Of a DNA stretch of 64,000 nt, positions 1 to 8,890 are shown piece after piece. A program made the translations under genes and the position numbers. The notes beneath the pieces were generated by a model that did no database searches, was not told where the DNA came from, and saw nothing but the letters and a program-made list of their open reading frames with translations. Positions within the stretch are counted from its first letter, which is position 1. Every line of letters starts with the position of its first letter. The stretch spans positions 248,001-312,000 of the forward strand of contig NZ_JACHJY010000005.1 in NCBI RefSeq assembly GCF_014203895.1, in the 5' to 3' direction. This stretch comes from Streptomyces nymphaeiformis (GTDB lineage: Bacteria > Actinomycetota > Actinomycetes > Streptomycetales > Streptomycetaceae).

Positions 1-426
1 CACGGCACTCCGCTGTTCCTCGTCCAGGCCGACGCCGTCCATCCAGTCGGTCTGATCGAGCCTGCTGACCCAGACACCGCAGTTGCGCCCGAGTACCACC
101 CGGCCCGTCCCGAGACGCACCACGCTGATCCGGATCCGCAGCGGCAGCGGCCCGTAGGCGGTCGCCACCAGCGATCCGACCGTGATGGTCAGTTCCCGGC
201 GCTCCTCCCCCTTGCTCCGGTGGAACAGGTCGACGGGCGCCAGTCGCCGGTCCTTGCGGACCGTCTCCTGGAAGCCGCGGTCCGCGGTTCCCGCGACGAG
301 CCGGAGGGCGTCGAAGAGGTTCGACTTCCCCGCCCCGTTCGCACCCAGCATGATCAGCGTCGGCGGCACGTCGAGGCTGAAGCGGCGGAACGACTTGAAG
401 CCGTCGATCCGGATCTGGGTGATCAT
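1..426 (-). CDS. AAA family ATPase (RecF/SMC-like), partial
   Basis: Only the first 142 codons lie in the window; the gene runs off its left edge. It starts at an ATG and encodes an N-terminus of the RecF/SMC-like P-loop type: a beta strand ending in GFKSF, then a Walker A motif GANGAGKSN at about residues 34-42, followed by DALR. This pattern is typical of AAA_21/AAA_15 ATPases, which bind ATP and often act on DNA or in defence modules. The signature motif, Walker B and any nuclease domain would be further left, so the function cannot be assigned. It lies downstream of gatB in the same direction but is separated from it by a strong hairpin. Confidence 0.75.
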   Translation of the reverse strand, partial: MITQIRIDGFKSFRRFSLDVPPTLIMLGANGAGKSNLFDALRLVAGTADRGFQETVRKDRRLAPVDLFHRSKGEERRELTITVGSLVATAYGPLPLRIRISVVRLGTGRVVLGRNCGVWVSRLDQTDWMDGVGLDEEQRSAV

Positions 427-528
427 CCTGGGCTCTGCTCCTCGTGTCTCCGCGCGCCTGCACCGGCCCCTCACCCTAACGCCGACGGCTCCCCCGGCCA
501 CGTGGACGCACACCGTACGACGGCGAAC

Positions 529-558
529 GGCCCCGCACCGGAACTCCGGTGCGGGGCC
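529..558 (-). terminator. Hairpin terminator after gatB
   Basis: A perfect 14-bp inverted repeat (529-542 with 545-558) lies 26 bases past the gatB stop codon. The central bases would open to give a small loop. It probably ends the gatCAB operon and separates it from the ATPase gene beyond. Confidence 0.75.
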
Positions 559-584
559 GCTGTGATGCGCGTACGAGAAGAGGA

Positions 585-2096
585 TCAGCCCTCGCTGACG
601 CCCAGCTTCTCCAGGATCAGGTCCTTGACCTTCGCCGCGTCCGCCTGGCCACGGGTGGCCTTCATGACCGCGCCGACCAGGGCGCCGACCGCCGCGACCT
701 TGCCGCCGCGGATCTTGTCGGCGATGCCCGCGTTGCCCGCGATGGCCTCGTCGACCGCCGCGCCGAGCGCGCTGTCGTCGGAGACGACCTTCAGGCCGCG
801 CTTCTCGACGACCTCGTCCGGGGTGCCCTCGCCGGCGAGGACGCCCTCGATGACCTGGCGGGCCAGCTTGTCGTTCAGGTCGCCGGAGGCGACCAGGGCC
901 GACACCCGGGCCACGTCCGCCGGCGTGATGGGCAGCTCCTCCAGGGAGACGCCCTTCTCGTTGGCGTTGCGGGCGAGCTCGCCCATCCACCACTTGCGGG
1001 CCGACGCCGCGTCGGCGCCCGCCTCGGTGGTGGCGACGATCGCGTCGACCGCGCCCGCGTTGAGGATGGACTGCATCTCCTGCTCGGAGACGGCCCACTC
1101 CTCGCGGAGCCGGTTGCGGCGCACGCGCGGCAGCTCGGGCAGACCGGCGCGCAGCTCCTCGACCCACTCGCGGGCCGGGGCGACGGGGACGAGGTCGGGC
1201 TCCGGGAAGTACCGGTAGTCCTCGGCGTTGTCCTTGATGCGGCCGGAGGTGGTGGAGCCGTCGTCCTCGTGGAAGTGACGGGTCTCCTGGATGATCGTCC
1301 CGCCGGAGGCGAGGACGGCCGCGTGGCGCTGGATCTCGAAGCGCGCCGCGCGCTCCACGGAGCGGAGCGAGTTGACGTTCTTCGTCTCCGAGCGGGTGCC
1401 GAAGGCCTTCGTGCCGTTGCGGCGCAGCGACAGGTTCACGTCGCAGCGCATCTGGCCCTTGTCCATGCGCGCCTCGGAGACGCCCAGGGCACGGATCAGC
1501 TCGCGCAGCTCGGCGACGTACGCCTTGGCGACCTCGGGGGCCCGCTCGCCCGCGCCCTCGATCGGCTTGGTGACGATCTCGATGAGCGGGATGCCGGCCC
1601 GGTTGTAGTCGAGCAGCGAGTGCGAGGCGCCGTGGATGCGGCCGGTCGCGCCACCGATGTGGGTGGACTTGCCGGTGTCCTCCTCCATGTGGGCGCGCTC
1701 GATCTCCACGCGGAAGACCTCGCCGTCCTCCAGCTGGACGTCCAGGTAGCCGTTGAAGGCGATCGGCTCGTCGTACTGGGAGGTCTGGAAGTTCTTCGGC
1801 ATGTCCGGATAGAAGTAGTTCTTCCGGGCGAAGCGGCACCACTCGGCGATCTCGCAGTTCAGCGCGAGGCCGATCTTGATCGCGGACTCGACGCCGATCG
1901 CGTTGACCACCGGCAGGGAGCCGGGCAGGCCGAGGCAGGTCGGGCAGGTCTGCGAGTTGGGCTCGGCGCCCAGCTCGGTCGAGCAGCCGCAGAACATCTT
2001 CGTCTTGGTGCCGAGCTCGACATGGACCTCCAGGCCCATGACGGGGTCGTACTCGGCGAGCGCCGCTTCGTACGACAGCAGTTCAGTGACAGTCAC
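585..2096 (-). CDS. gatB: Aspartyl/glutamyl-tRNA amidotransferase subunit B
   Basis: 503 aa, the normal GatB length. GatB binds the misacylated Glu-tRNA(Gln) or Asp-tRNA(Asn), and with GatA and GatC converts it to Gln-tRNA or Asn-tRNA in the cytoplasm. Visible features are the GLEVHVEL opening, the four-cysteine zinc motif CGCS...CPTC near residues 36-53, the catalytic cradle with YFYPDMPKN, and the C-terminal helical/YqeY-like tail. The GTG start is preceded by a GAGGGA ribosome site about ten bases upstream. It is the last gene of the gatC-gatA-small protein-gatB operon, 15 bases after the small gene. Confidence 0.97.
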   Translation of the reverse strand: MTVTELLSYEAALAEYDPVMGLEVHVELGTKTKMFCGCSTELGAEPNSQTCPTCLGLPGSLPVVNAIGVESAIKIGLALNCEIAEWCRFARKNYFYPDMPKNFQTSQYDEPIAFNGYLDVQLEDGEVFRVEIERAHMEEDTGKSTHIGGATGRIHGASHSLLDYNRAGIPLIEIVTKPIEGAGERAPEVAKAYVAELRELIRALGVSEARMDKGQMRCDVNLSLRRNGTKAFGTRSETKNVNSLRSVERAARFEIQRHAAVLASGGTIIQETRHFHEDDGSTTSGRIKDNAEDYRYFPEPDLVPVAPAREWVEELRAGLPELPRVRRNRLREEWAVSEQEMQSILNAGAVDAIVATTEAGADAASARKWWMGELARNANEKGVSLEELPITPADVARVSALVASGDLNDKLARQVIEGVLAGEGTPDEVVEKRGLKVVSDDSALGAAVDEAIAGNAGIADKIRGGKVAAVGALVGAVMKATRGQADAAKVKDLILEKLGVSEG

Positions 2097-2111
2097 GGTG
2101 GAACTTCCCTC

Positions 2112-2360
2112 TCAGCCCAGCAGGACGTCGTCGTCGCCGAGCCGCTTCAGCTCGCGGTACAGGATGGCGAGGCCGGTGACGATGGCGGCGGCGGACACGA
2201 CGGCGTCGACGAGCTTGAGCGTGTCGTGCTCGGCGCGGGCCTTCTTGATCTGCTTCGTCACAGCGATGGCGCCGAACGCGGTGGTACCCATGGAGAGGTA
2301 CGTACCGGTCTTGGACTTCTTGAAGCCCTTGGCCTTCTGCAGTGCACTGGTGGAACTCAC
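2112..2360 (-). CDS. Small single-pass membrane protein inside the gat operon
   Basis: 82 aa from a GTG that overlaps the gatA stop by four bases (GTGA), with GAGGAGG ten bases upstream inside the gatA end; a longer upstream reading would lie within gatA. The protein has a basic N-terminus with KAKGFKKSK and one hydrophobic segment near residues 50-70 (LVDAVVSAAAIVTGLAILY). It ends in an acidic tail, LGDDDVLLG. I do not recognise a family. Its position between gatA and gatB with translational coupling suggests co-expression with the amidotransferase, but no enzymatic role can be read from it. Confidence 0.8.
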   Translation of the reverse strand: MSSTSALQKAKGFKKSKTGTYLSMGTTAFGAIAVTKQIKKARAEHDTLKLVDAVVSAAAIVTGLAILYRELKRLGDDDVLLG

Positions 2361-3856
2361 AGCGACGGAGCCTCCTCGAGCAGCGGGTGACCCCACTTTT
2401 CCACGAAGGCGGCCTCGACGGCGGCGCCGACCTTGTACAGCCGGTCGTCCTTCATGGCGGGGGCGATGATCTGCAGGCCGACCGGCAGACCGTCCTCGGG
2501 CGCGAGGCCGCAGGGCAGCGACATGGCGGCGTTGCCGGCCAGGTTGGTCGGGATGGTGCACAGGTCCGCGAGGTACATCGCCATCGGGTCGTCGGCGCGC
2601 TCGCCGATCGGGAAGGCGGTGGTGGGGGTCGTCGGGGAGACGATGACGTCCACCTCCTCGAAGGCCTTCTCGAACTCGCGGGTGATGAGGGTGCGGACCT
2701 TCTGCGCCGAGCCGTAGTAGGCGTCGTAGTAGCCGGAGCTCAGCGCGTACGTACCGAGGATGATGCGGCGCTTGACCTCGTCGCCGAAGCCGGCCTCACG
2801 GGTGAGGGCGGTGACGTCCTCGGCGGACCGCGTGCCGTCGTCGCCGACCCGCAGGCCGTAGCGCATGGCGTCGAAGCGGGCCAGGTTGGAGGAGCACTCC
2901 GACGGCGCGATCAGGTAGTACGCCGAAAGGGCGAGGTCGAAGGTCGGGCAGTCCAGCTCGACGATCTCGGCACCCAGCGACTTCAGCAGCTCGACGGACT
3001 CGTCGAAGCGCTGCACGACGCCGGCCTGGTAGCCCTCGCCGCGGAACTGCTTGACGACACCGACGCGCATGCCGGCCACCGAGCCGTTGCGCGCGGCCTC
3101 GACGACCGGCGGGACCGGGGCGTCGATGGAGGTCGAGTCGAGCGGGTCGTGCCCGGCGATCGCCTCGTGGAGGAGGGCCGCGTCCAGGACCGTACGGGCG
3201 CAGGGGCCGCCCTGGTCGAGGGAGGACGAGAAGGCGACCATGCCGAAGCGGGAGACGCCGCCGTAGGTCGGCTTGACGCCGACGGTGCCGGTGACGGCGG
3301 CGGGCTGGCGGATGGAGCCGCCGGTGTCCGTGCCGATGGCGAGCGGGGCCTCGTACGCGGCGAGGGCGGCCGAGGAGCCGCCGCCGGAGCCGCCGGGGAT
3401 CCGGGTGAGGTCCCAGGGGTTGCCGGTGGGGCCGTAGGCGCTGTTCTCCGTGGAGGAGCCCATCGCGAACTCGTCCATGTTGGTCTTGCCGAGGATGACG
3501 ACGTCGGCGGCCTTCAGGTTCTTGACCAGGGTCGCGTCGTACGGCGGGATCCAGCCCTCGAGGATCTTCGAGCCCACGGTCGTCGGCATGCCGACGGTGG
3601 TGAAGATGTCCTTGAGCGCGAGCGGCACACCGGCGAGCGGGCCGAGCTTCTCGCCGCGGGCGCGCTTCTCGTCGACGGCGCGGGCCTGCGCGAGGGCGCC
3701 CTCGCGGTCGACGTGCAGGAAGGCGTGGACCTTCTCGTCGACGGCCTCGATGCGGGCGAGGTGGGCCTCGGTGACCTCGACGGCGGTCAGCTCGCCGGCG
3801 GCGATCTTCCCGGCGATCTCGGCCGCGGTGAGCTTGATGATGGTGTTGTCCGTCAT
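2357..3856 (-). CDS. gatA: Aspartyl/glutamyl-tRNA amidotransferase subunit A
   Basis: 499 aa, full length for GatA. This subunit hydrolyses glutamine or asparagine and passes ammonia through the GatCAB complex to the tRNA-bound amino acid. The amidase signature is intact: the catalytic lysine in PLALKDIF, the glycine/serine-rich GGSGGGSSAA, and the cis-serine and nucleophile region GTDTGGSIRQPA. It starts six bases after the gatC stop and overlaps the next small gene by four bases, so the operon is translationally coupled. Confidence 0.97.
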   Translation of the reverse strand: MTDNTIIKLTAAEIAGKIAAGELTAVEVTEAHLARIEAVDEKVHAFLHVDREGALAQARAVDEKRARGEKLGPLAGVPLALKDIFTTVGMPTTVGSKILEGWIPPYDATLVKNLKAADVVILGKTNMDEFAMGSSTENSAYGPTGNPWDLTRIPGGSGGGSSAALAAYEAPLAIGTDTGGSIRQPAAVTGTVGVKPTYGGVSRFGMVAFSSSLDQGGPCARTVLDAALLHEAIAGHDPLDSTSIDAPVPPVVEAARNGSVAGMRVGVVKQFRGEGYQAGVVQRFDESVELLKSLGAEIVELDCPTFDLALSAYYLIAPSECSSNLARFDAMRYGLRVGDDGTRSAEDVTALTREAGFGDEVKRRIILGTYALSSGYYDAYYGSAQKVRTLITREFEKAFEEVDVIVSPTTPTTAFPIGERADDPMAMYLADLCTIPTNLAGNAAMSLPCGLAPEDGLPVGLQIIAPAMKDDRLYKVGAAVEAAFVEKWGHPLLEEAPSL

Positions 3857-3862
3857 GACTTC

Positions 3863-4159
3863 TTAGTCCTCCCCCAGGATCTGCGGCACCTTGAAACGCT
3901 GCTGCTCCTGGGCCGGGGCGCCGGAGAGCGCCTGCTCGGGGGTGAGCGACGGACGGACCTCGTCCGCGCGCATGACATTGGTCAGCGGCAGCGGGTGGGA
4001 GGTCGGCGGTACGTCTTGGTCGGCGACCTCGGAGACGCGGGCGACCGCGCCGATGATGTCGTCGAGCTGGCCGGCGAAGTGATCGAGTTCTTCGCCCTTC
4101 AGCTCCAGACGCGCCAGCCGTGCGAGGTGGGCGACCTCCTCGCGCGTGATGCCAGGCAT
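3863..4159 (-). CDS. gatC: Aspartyl/glutamyl-tRNA amidotransferase subunit C
   Basis: 98 aa from the ATG giving MPGITREEVAHLARLARLEL, the typical GatC N-terminus; an upstream in-frame start would add 13 residues not seen in the family. GatC is the small stabilising belt between GatA and GatB. The conserved LARLxL repeat, the FAGQLDDIIGAVARV helix and the PTSHPLPLTNVMRADEV segment are all present. First gene of the operon. Confidence 0.96.
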   Translation of the reverse strand: MPGITREEVAHLARLARLELKGEELDHFAGQLDDIIGAVARVSEVADQDVPPTSHPLPLTNVMRADEVRPSLTPEQALSGAPAQEQQRFKVPQILGED

Positions 4160-4196
4160 GCGGATCCTCACGGGGTGAGCTTGATGGTGTTGGACC

Positions 4197-4227
4197 ATCC
4201 TATGGCGCCGGTGCCGCTGCCCGTTAA
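4197..4227 (-). promoter_or_regulatory. Candidate promoter of the gat operon
   Basis: On the minus strand TAGGAT (4202-4197) is a good streptomycete -10 box. It is preceded by TTAACG at 4227-4222, a weak -35 with a 19-base spacer. It lies about 38 bases upstream of gatC, just after the rmdB terminator. The assignment is from sequence only. Confidence 0.35.
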
Positions 4228-4235
4228 ACGGTTTG

Positions 4236-4259
4236 CCCCCTGAGGGGGTGAGTCAGGGG
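4236..4259 (-). terminator. Short hairpin after rmdB
   Basis: CCCCTGA and TCAGGGG arms (4237-4243 and 4253-4259) with a nine-base loop begin five bases past the rmdB stop. The C run also allows an alternative small CCCCC/GGGGG stem. It is a plausible weak terminator separating rmdB from gatC. Confidence 0.45.
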
Positions 4260-4263
4260 CGGG

Positions 4264-6378
4264 TCACTGCACGACCTGGCCCGAAGGGTGGTCCAGGTCG
4301 ACCTCGGCGGCGATGTCGGCGGGGCGGCGCCAGCCGTGCTCGCCGCGGGCCAGGAGCCAGGCGGTGGCCTCGCCGGGCGGCATCGCGGCGGCGACCAGCC
4401 AGCCCTGGACGGCGTCGCAGCCCAGGTCCCGCAGGCGCTCCCAGGTCTCGTCGTCCTCGACGCCCTCGGCGACGACGAGGAGGCCGAGGGAGTGGGCGAG
4501 GTCGACGGTGCAGCGGACGATCTCGGCGTCCTCGGTGTCGACGGCGAGCCGCGCCACGAACGAGCGGTCGATCTTCAGTTCGCTGACGGGCAGCCGGCGC
4601 AGATGGACGAGGGAGGAGTAGCCGGTGCCGAAGTCGTCGAGGGACATCTTCACGCCGTGGCCGGTGAGGCCGTTCAGCGTGTCGGCGGCCCGCTGGGGGT
4701 CCTCCAGGAGCACGTGCTCCGTTATCTCCAGCTGGAGGGATCCGGCCGGGACGCCGTGGCGGGCGAGCCGGGCGGCGACGGCGCCGGCGAAGCCGGGGGT
4801 GTGGACGTCGCGCGGCGAGACGTTGACGGCGACCGGGACGTTGAGGCCCTGGGCGCGCCAGCGGGCGACCTGGGCGAGCGCGGTCTCCAGGACGTACTCG
4901 GTGAGGTGCGGCATCAGGCCGGAGGACTCGGCGATGGCGATGAACTCGTCCGGCGGGACCTTGCCGCGCTCGGGGTGGACCCAGCGGACGAGCGCCTCCA
5001 GGCCGGCGACCTGGCCGTCGAAGCGGACCTTGGGCTGGTAGTGGAGTTCGACCTCGCCGGCGTCGAGGGCGCGGCGGAGGTCGCCGAGGAGGCCGAGCCG
5101 GTCGGGGGTGTTGGAGTCGCGCTTGGACTCGTAGACCTCGACGCCGGTGCGGTCGCGCTTGGCCTGGTACATGGCGACGTCGGCGCGGCGCAGCAGGCCT
5201 TCGGCGTCGAGGGCGTGGTCGGGGAAGACGGCGACGCCGGCGCTGGCCTCCAGGACGAGGGTGAGCCCGTCCAGGTCGAGCGGGGAGGACAGCTCGGCGA
5301 CGAGGTGGCGGGCGACGCGCTGGGCGCTGGTGGTGGAGTCGGCGGTGGGCAGCAGGACGGCGAACTCGTCGCCGCCGAGCCGGGCGGCCTCGGCGCCGCG
5401 GGGCAGGGCGAGGCGGAGCCGTTCGGCGATCTGGAGGAGCAGCCGGTCGCCGGCGAGGTGCCCGAGGGTGTCGTTGACCGAGCGGAAGCGGTCGAGGTCG
5501 ATCAGGACGAGGGCGGCGCGGACGCCTTCGCCCTCGGCCTCCTCCAGGGCGGTCCAGGCCCGCTCCAGGAGCCACTGGCGGTTGGGGAGCCCGGTGAGCG
5601 GGTCGCGGAGCTGCTCCTCGGCGCGGGCTCGGGCGATCCAGAGGGTGGAGTCGAGGGCGATGAGGGGGACGGCGAAGAGCGGCAGGACGATCGGCCGGGT
5701 GGCGGCGACGACGCAGATGAGGGGGGCGATGCCGAGCAGGGCGACGGCGACGAGCCCCTGCCTGAGGAGGGCGGTGCGGGCCATGGTGGGCAGGCCGCGA
5801 CCCTGGGGGGCGAGCGTGTACCACAGGAGGAGGCGGGTGACCACGAGGTAGAGGCCCGCGGCGAGGACGACTTCCGGGACGTCCCCGATGGTCCAGTCGA
5901 GCGGTTGCCAGGGCTGGTCGACGGTCGGTACGTCCCCGAAGGCGGCGAGGGCGAGGGCGGCGGCGCCGACCCCGAGGATGTCGGCGGCGGCGTGCAGGAG
6001 GCTCTGGCGCCAGCGGTGCCGGCGGGCGGCGCCGACGAGGGCGACGACGGTCAGCGAGACGAGTCCGGCGGGCACCCAGCCGTACAGCAGGAGGACGGCG
6101 AGGGTGAGGGCGGCGCCGGAGCCGGTGCCGCCCCACCAGCGGTCCCGGCCCAGGGCGACCAGGTGGCCGACGATGAGGCCGGTGAGGACGGCGAGGGACC
6201 AGCCGGCGGCGCCGCCGGGGAAGAGTCCGTGGCCGGCGCTCAGGGCTCGCTGGAGCCCGACGGCGAGCACGACGGCGGCGATGCCCACCACGGCTGCGGG
6301 CAGCCGGGAGGGGAAGCCCAGGGGGACCACACGGCCGTGCGGCCGTGGGACCGGGGCGGCGCTCTCGGTCGGTTCCAT
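4264..6378 (-). CDS. rmdB: Membrane c-di-GMP enzyme with GGDEF and EAL domains (RmdB-like)
   Basis: 704 aa from the ATG at 6378, chosen over a GTG five codons earlier because GAGGGAC sits at the right distance. Residues about 25-245 are strongly hydrophobic with several membrane segments. A GGDEF domain follows with intact GGDEF at about 335-339, then an EAL domain with EAL at about 461-463, DDFGTGYSS and KIDRSF. The inhibitory RxxD site ahead of GGDEF is not conserved. The gene matches, in position and architecture, what I remember as rmdB (SCO5495), reported as a c-di-GMP phosphodiesterase affecting development in S. coelicolor. Both catalytic motifs look intact here, so net activity cannot be deduced. 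Confidence 0.88.
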   Translation of the reverse strand: MEPTESAAPVPRPHGRVVPLGFPSRLPAAVVGIAAVVLAVGLQRALSAGHGLFPGGAAGWSLAVLTGLIVGHLVALGRDRWWGGTGSGAALTLAVLLLYGWVPAGLVSLTVVALVGAARRHRWRQSLLHAAADILGVGAAALALAAFGDVPTVDQPWQPLDWTIGDVPEVVLAAGLYLVVTRLLLWYTLAPQGRGLPTMARTALLRQGLVAVALLGIAPLICVVAATRPIVLPLFAVPLIALDSTLWIARARAEEQLRDPLTGLPNRQWLLERAWTALEEAEGEGVRAALVLIDLDRFRSVNDTLGHLAGDRLLLQIAERLRLALPRGAEAARLGGDEFAVLLPTADSTTSAQRVARHLVAELSSPLDLDGLTLVLEASAGVAVFPDHALDAEGLLRRADVAMYQAKRDRTGVEVYESKRDSNTPDRLGLLGDLRRALDAGEVELHYQPKVRFDGQVAGLEALVRWVHPERGKVPPDEFIAIAESSGLMPHLTEYVLETALAQVARWRAQGLNVPVAVNVSPRDVHTPGFAGAVAARLARHGVPAGSLQLEITEHVLLEDPQRAADTLNGLTGHGVKMSLDDFGTGYSSLVHLRRLPVSELKIDRSFVARLAVDTEDAEIVRCTVDLAHSLGLLVVAEGVEDDETWERLRDLGCDAVQGWLVAAAMPPGEATAWLLARGEHGWRRPADIAAEVDLDHPSGQVVQ

Positions 6379-6694
6379 TCCCGTCCCTCTCACAGGCGGC
6401 GGTGCCGTCGGTGTGCGATGGGCCGCGGTGACGCGGCCGTCCGTCGTCCGGCCGTACGTCGTCCGTCGTGCGGCCGCTGTCGGGCGGCCGCTCCTGGTAC
6501 CACGGGCCGATGTCCTGACGCCATGACCGGCAGAGCCCTCGCATGGGCGTGCAGGACTGGACGCACGGTCACCACACTAGGCCGCCGAGGGCTCCGACGG
6601 GCAGCGCTCTCCCTCTCTTGCCCGAATGCGACCAGCCCACCCCTAACGATCTGGTATGCGCCGAACGGGTGAGCTTCCGCGCTGTGCCGGGAGG
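6379..6694. other. Intergenic region between rmdB and ligA
   Basis: A 316-base stretch without a convincing gene that must hold the rmdB promoter. A 10-bp direct repeat, CGTCCGTCGT, occurs at 6438-6447 and 6460-6469, 22 bases apart (about two helical turns), embedded in GCGGCCG-rich sequence. A TAGTGT-like -10 box on the minus strand lies near 6575-6580. No clear terminator follows ligA. Confidence 0.4.
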
Positions 6695-8875
6695 TTACTC
6701 GGCGACGGGTACCGCGGCCTCCCGAGCTGCGTCGGGCCCCTGTTCGAGCAGGACGGAGAAGCCCTCCTCGTCCAGAACCGGAACCTTCAGCTGCATCGCC
6801 TTGTCGTACTTCGAACCAGGGTTTTCACCGACCACCACGAAGCTGGTCTTCTTCGAAACGGAACCGGTCACCTTCGCTCCGAGCGCCTGGAGCGATTCTT
6901 TTGCGCCATCCCTGGTGAACTTCTCCAGGGTGCCGGTCACCACGACGGTGAGGCCCTCCAGCGGACGCGGGCCCTCGTCCTCCCCGGCGCCCTCGTCCTC
7001 CAGGGCGACCCCGGCGGCGCGCCACTTGCGCACGATCTCGCGGTGCCACTCCTCGGAGAACCACTGCTTCACGGCGGCCGCGATGATCCCGCCGACGCCG
7101 TCGACGGCCGCCAGCTCCCCCTCGCTCGCCTGCTCGATCCGCTCCAGGGAGCGGAACTCACGGGCCAGCGCCTCGGCCGCGACCGGCCCCACGTGCCGGA
7201 TGGAGAGCCCGTTGATGAAGCGGGCCAGCGGACGGGTCTTCGCCGCCGCGATGTTCTCCAGCATCGCGAGCGCGTTCTTCTTCGGCTCGCCCTTCTGGTT
7301 GGCGAAGACCGTGACGATCTTCTCCTCGCCGGTCTTCGGGTCGCGCTTCGGCAGCCCGCTGGCCGCATCGAGGACGTACGCCCTGATCGGCAGGAGCTGT
7401 TCGATGGTGAGGTCGAAGAGGTCGCCCTCGTCCTTGAGCGGCGGCTCGGCCGGCTCCAGGGGCTGGGTCAGGGCGGCGGCGGCCACGGCGCCGAAGTTCT
7501 CGATGTCGAGGCACTGCCGTCCGGCGAGGAAGAAGAGACGTTCACGCAGCTGGGCCGGGCACGTCCGGGCGTTCGGGCAGCGGAGGTCGATGTCGCCCTC
7601 CTTCATCGCCTTCAGCGGCGTCCCGCACTCCGGGCACTCGGCGGGCATCACGAACTCCCGCTCGGTGCCGTCCCGCAGGTCGGCGACCGGCCCGAGGATC
7701 TCGGGGATCACGTCGCCGGCCTTGCGCAGCACGACCGTGTCGCCGATCAGCACGCCCTTGGCCTTCACGACCTCCTGGTTGTGGAGGGTGGCGAACTCGA
7801 CCTCGGAGCCGGCCACCGTCACCGGCTCGACCTGGGCGTACGGGGTGACGCGGCCGGTGCGGCCGACGCCGACCTTGATGTCGACCAGCTTGGTGTTGAC
7901 CTCCTCCGGCGCGTACTTCCAGGCGATCGCCCAGCGCGGGGCGCGCGCCGTGGAGCCCAGCCGGCCCTGGAGCGGGATCTCGTCGAGCTTGACGACGACC
8001 CCGTCGATCTCGTGCTCGACGGAGTGACGGTTCTCCCCGAAGTACGCGATGAACTCCCGCACACCGGCGAGCGAGTCCACGACCTTGTTGTGCCGGGCGG
8101 TGGGCAGGCCCCACTCGCGCAGCAGCTCGTACGTCTCCGAGAGCCGCGAGATCTCGAAGCCCTCGCGGGCGCCGATGCCGTGGACGACCATGTGGAGCGG
8201 GCGGGAGGCGGTGACCTTCGGGTCCTTCTGCCGCAGCGAACCGGCGGCCGCGTTCCGCGGGTTGGCGAAGGGCTTGTCGCCGGCCTCGACCAGGCGGGCG
8301 TTGAGCGCCTCGAAGCCCTCCATCGGGAAGTAGACCTCGCCGCGGATCTCCACGAGCTCCGGGATGCGCTCGCCGCGCAGCCGCTCGGGGATGTCGGCGA
8401 TCGTCCGGACGTTGGGCGTGATGTCCTCGCCGGTGCGGCCGTCGCCGCGGGTGGCGGCGCGGGTCAGCCGCCCGTGCTCGTAGGTGAGGTTGACCGCGAG
8501 GCCGTCGACCTTCAGCTCGCACAGGTAGTGGTAGTCGGGGCTGCCGACGTCCCGCGCGACCCGCTCGGCCCAGGTGGCGAGCTCCTCGTCGTCGAAGGCG
8601 TTGTCCAGGGAGAGCATGCGCTCCCGGTGCTCGACTGCGGTGAACTCGGTCGCGTACTGCCCGGCGACCTTCTGGGTCGGCGAGTCCGGAGTCCGCAGCT
8701 CCGGGTACTCCTCCTCCAGCGCTTCGAGCGCGCGCAGGAGCTTGTCGAACTCGCCGTCGCTGATGACCGGCTGGTCCTTCACGTAGTACCGGAAGCGGTG
8801 CTCCTCGACCTGCTCGGCCAGCTCGGCGTGCTTCTCCCGTGCCTCGGCGGGCAGGGCCCCCTGTTCGACTGCCAC
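6695..8875 (-). CDS. ligA: NAD-dependent DNA ligase
   Basis: 726 aa from a GTG, close to the usual bacterial LigA length with the slightly long actinobacterial middle region. It seals nicks in DNA during replication and repair using NAD+. An N-terminal Ia helical domain (HRFRYYVKD...PVISDGEFD) precedes the adenylation motif KVDG with its nucleophile lysine at about residue 122. Then come the OB fold, a four-cysteine zinc finger (CPECG...CPNARTCPAQ), helix-hairpin-helix repeats and a C-terminal BRCT domain from about 635 (PLEGLTVVVTGTL). The gene follows the MetE-like gene by 15 bases. Confidence 0.97.
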   Translation of the reverse strand: MAVEQGALPAEAREKHAELAEQVEEHRFRYYVKDQPVISDGEFDKLLRALEALEEEYPELRTPDSPTQKVAGQYATEFTAVEHRERMLSLDNAFDDEELATWAERVARDVGSPDYHYLCELKVDGLAVNLTYEHGRLTRAATRGDGRTGEDITPNVRTIADIPERLRGERIPELVEIRGEVYFPMEGFEALNARLVEAGDKPFANPRNAAAGSLRQKDPKVTASRPLHMVVHGIGAREGFEISRLSETYELLREWGLPTARHNKVVDSLAGVREFIAYFGENRHSVEHEIDGVVVKLDEIPLQGRLGSTARAPRWAIAWKYAPEEVNTKLVDIKVGVGRTGRVTPYAQVEPVTVAGSEVEFATLHNQEVVKAKGVLIGDTVVLRKAGDVIPEILGPVADLRDGTEREFVMPAECPECGTPLKAMKEGDIDLRCPNARTCPAQLRERLFFLAGRQCLDIENFGAVAAAALTQPLEPAEPPLKDEGDLFDLTIEQLLPIRAYVLDAASGLPKRDPKTGEEKIVTVFANQKGEPKKNALAMLENIAAAKTRPLARFINGLSIRHVGPVAAEALAREFRSLERIEQASEGELAAVDGVGGIIAAAVKQWFSEEWHREIVRKWRAAGVALEDEGAGEDEGPRPLEGLTVVVTGTLEKFTRDGAKESLQALGAKVTGSVSKKTSFVVVGENPGSKYDKAMQLKVPVLDEEGFSVLLEQGPDAAREAAVPVAE

Positions 8876-8890
8876 CGTTTCGTCCTCCCG

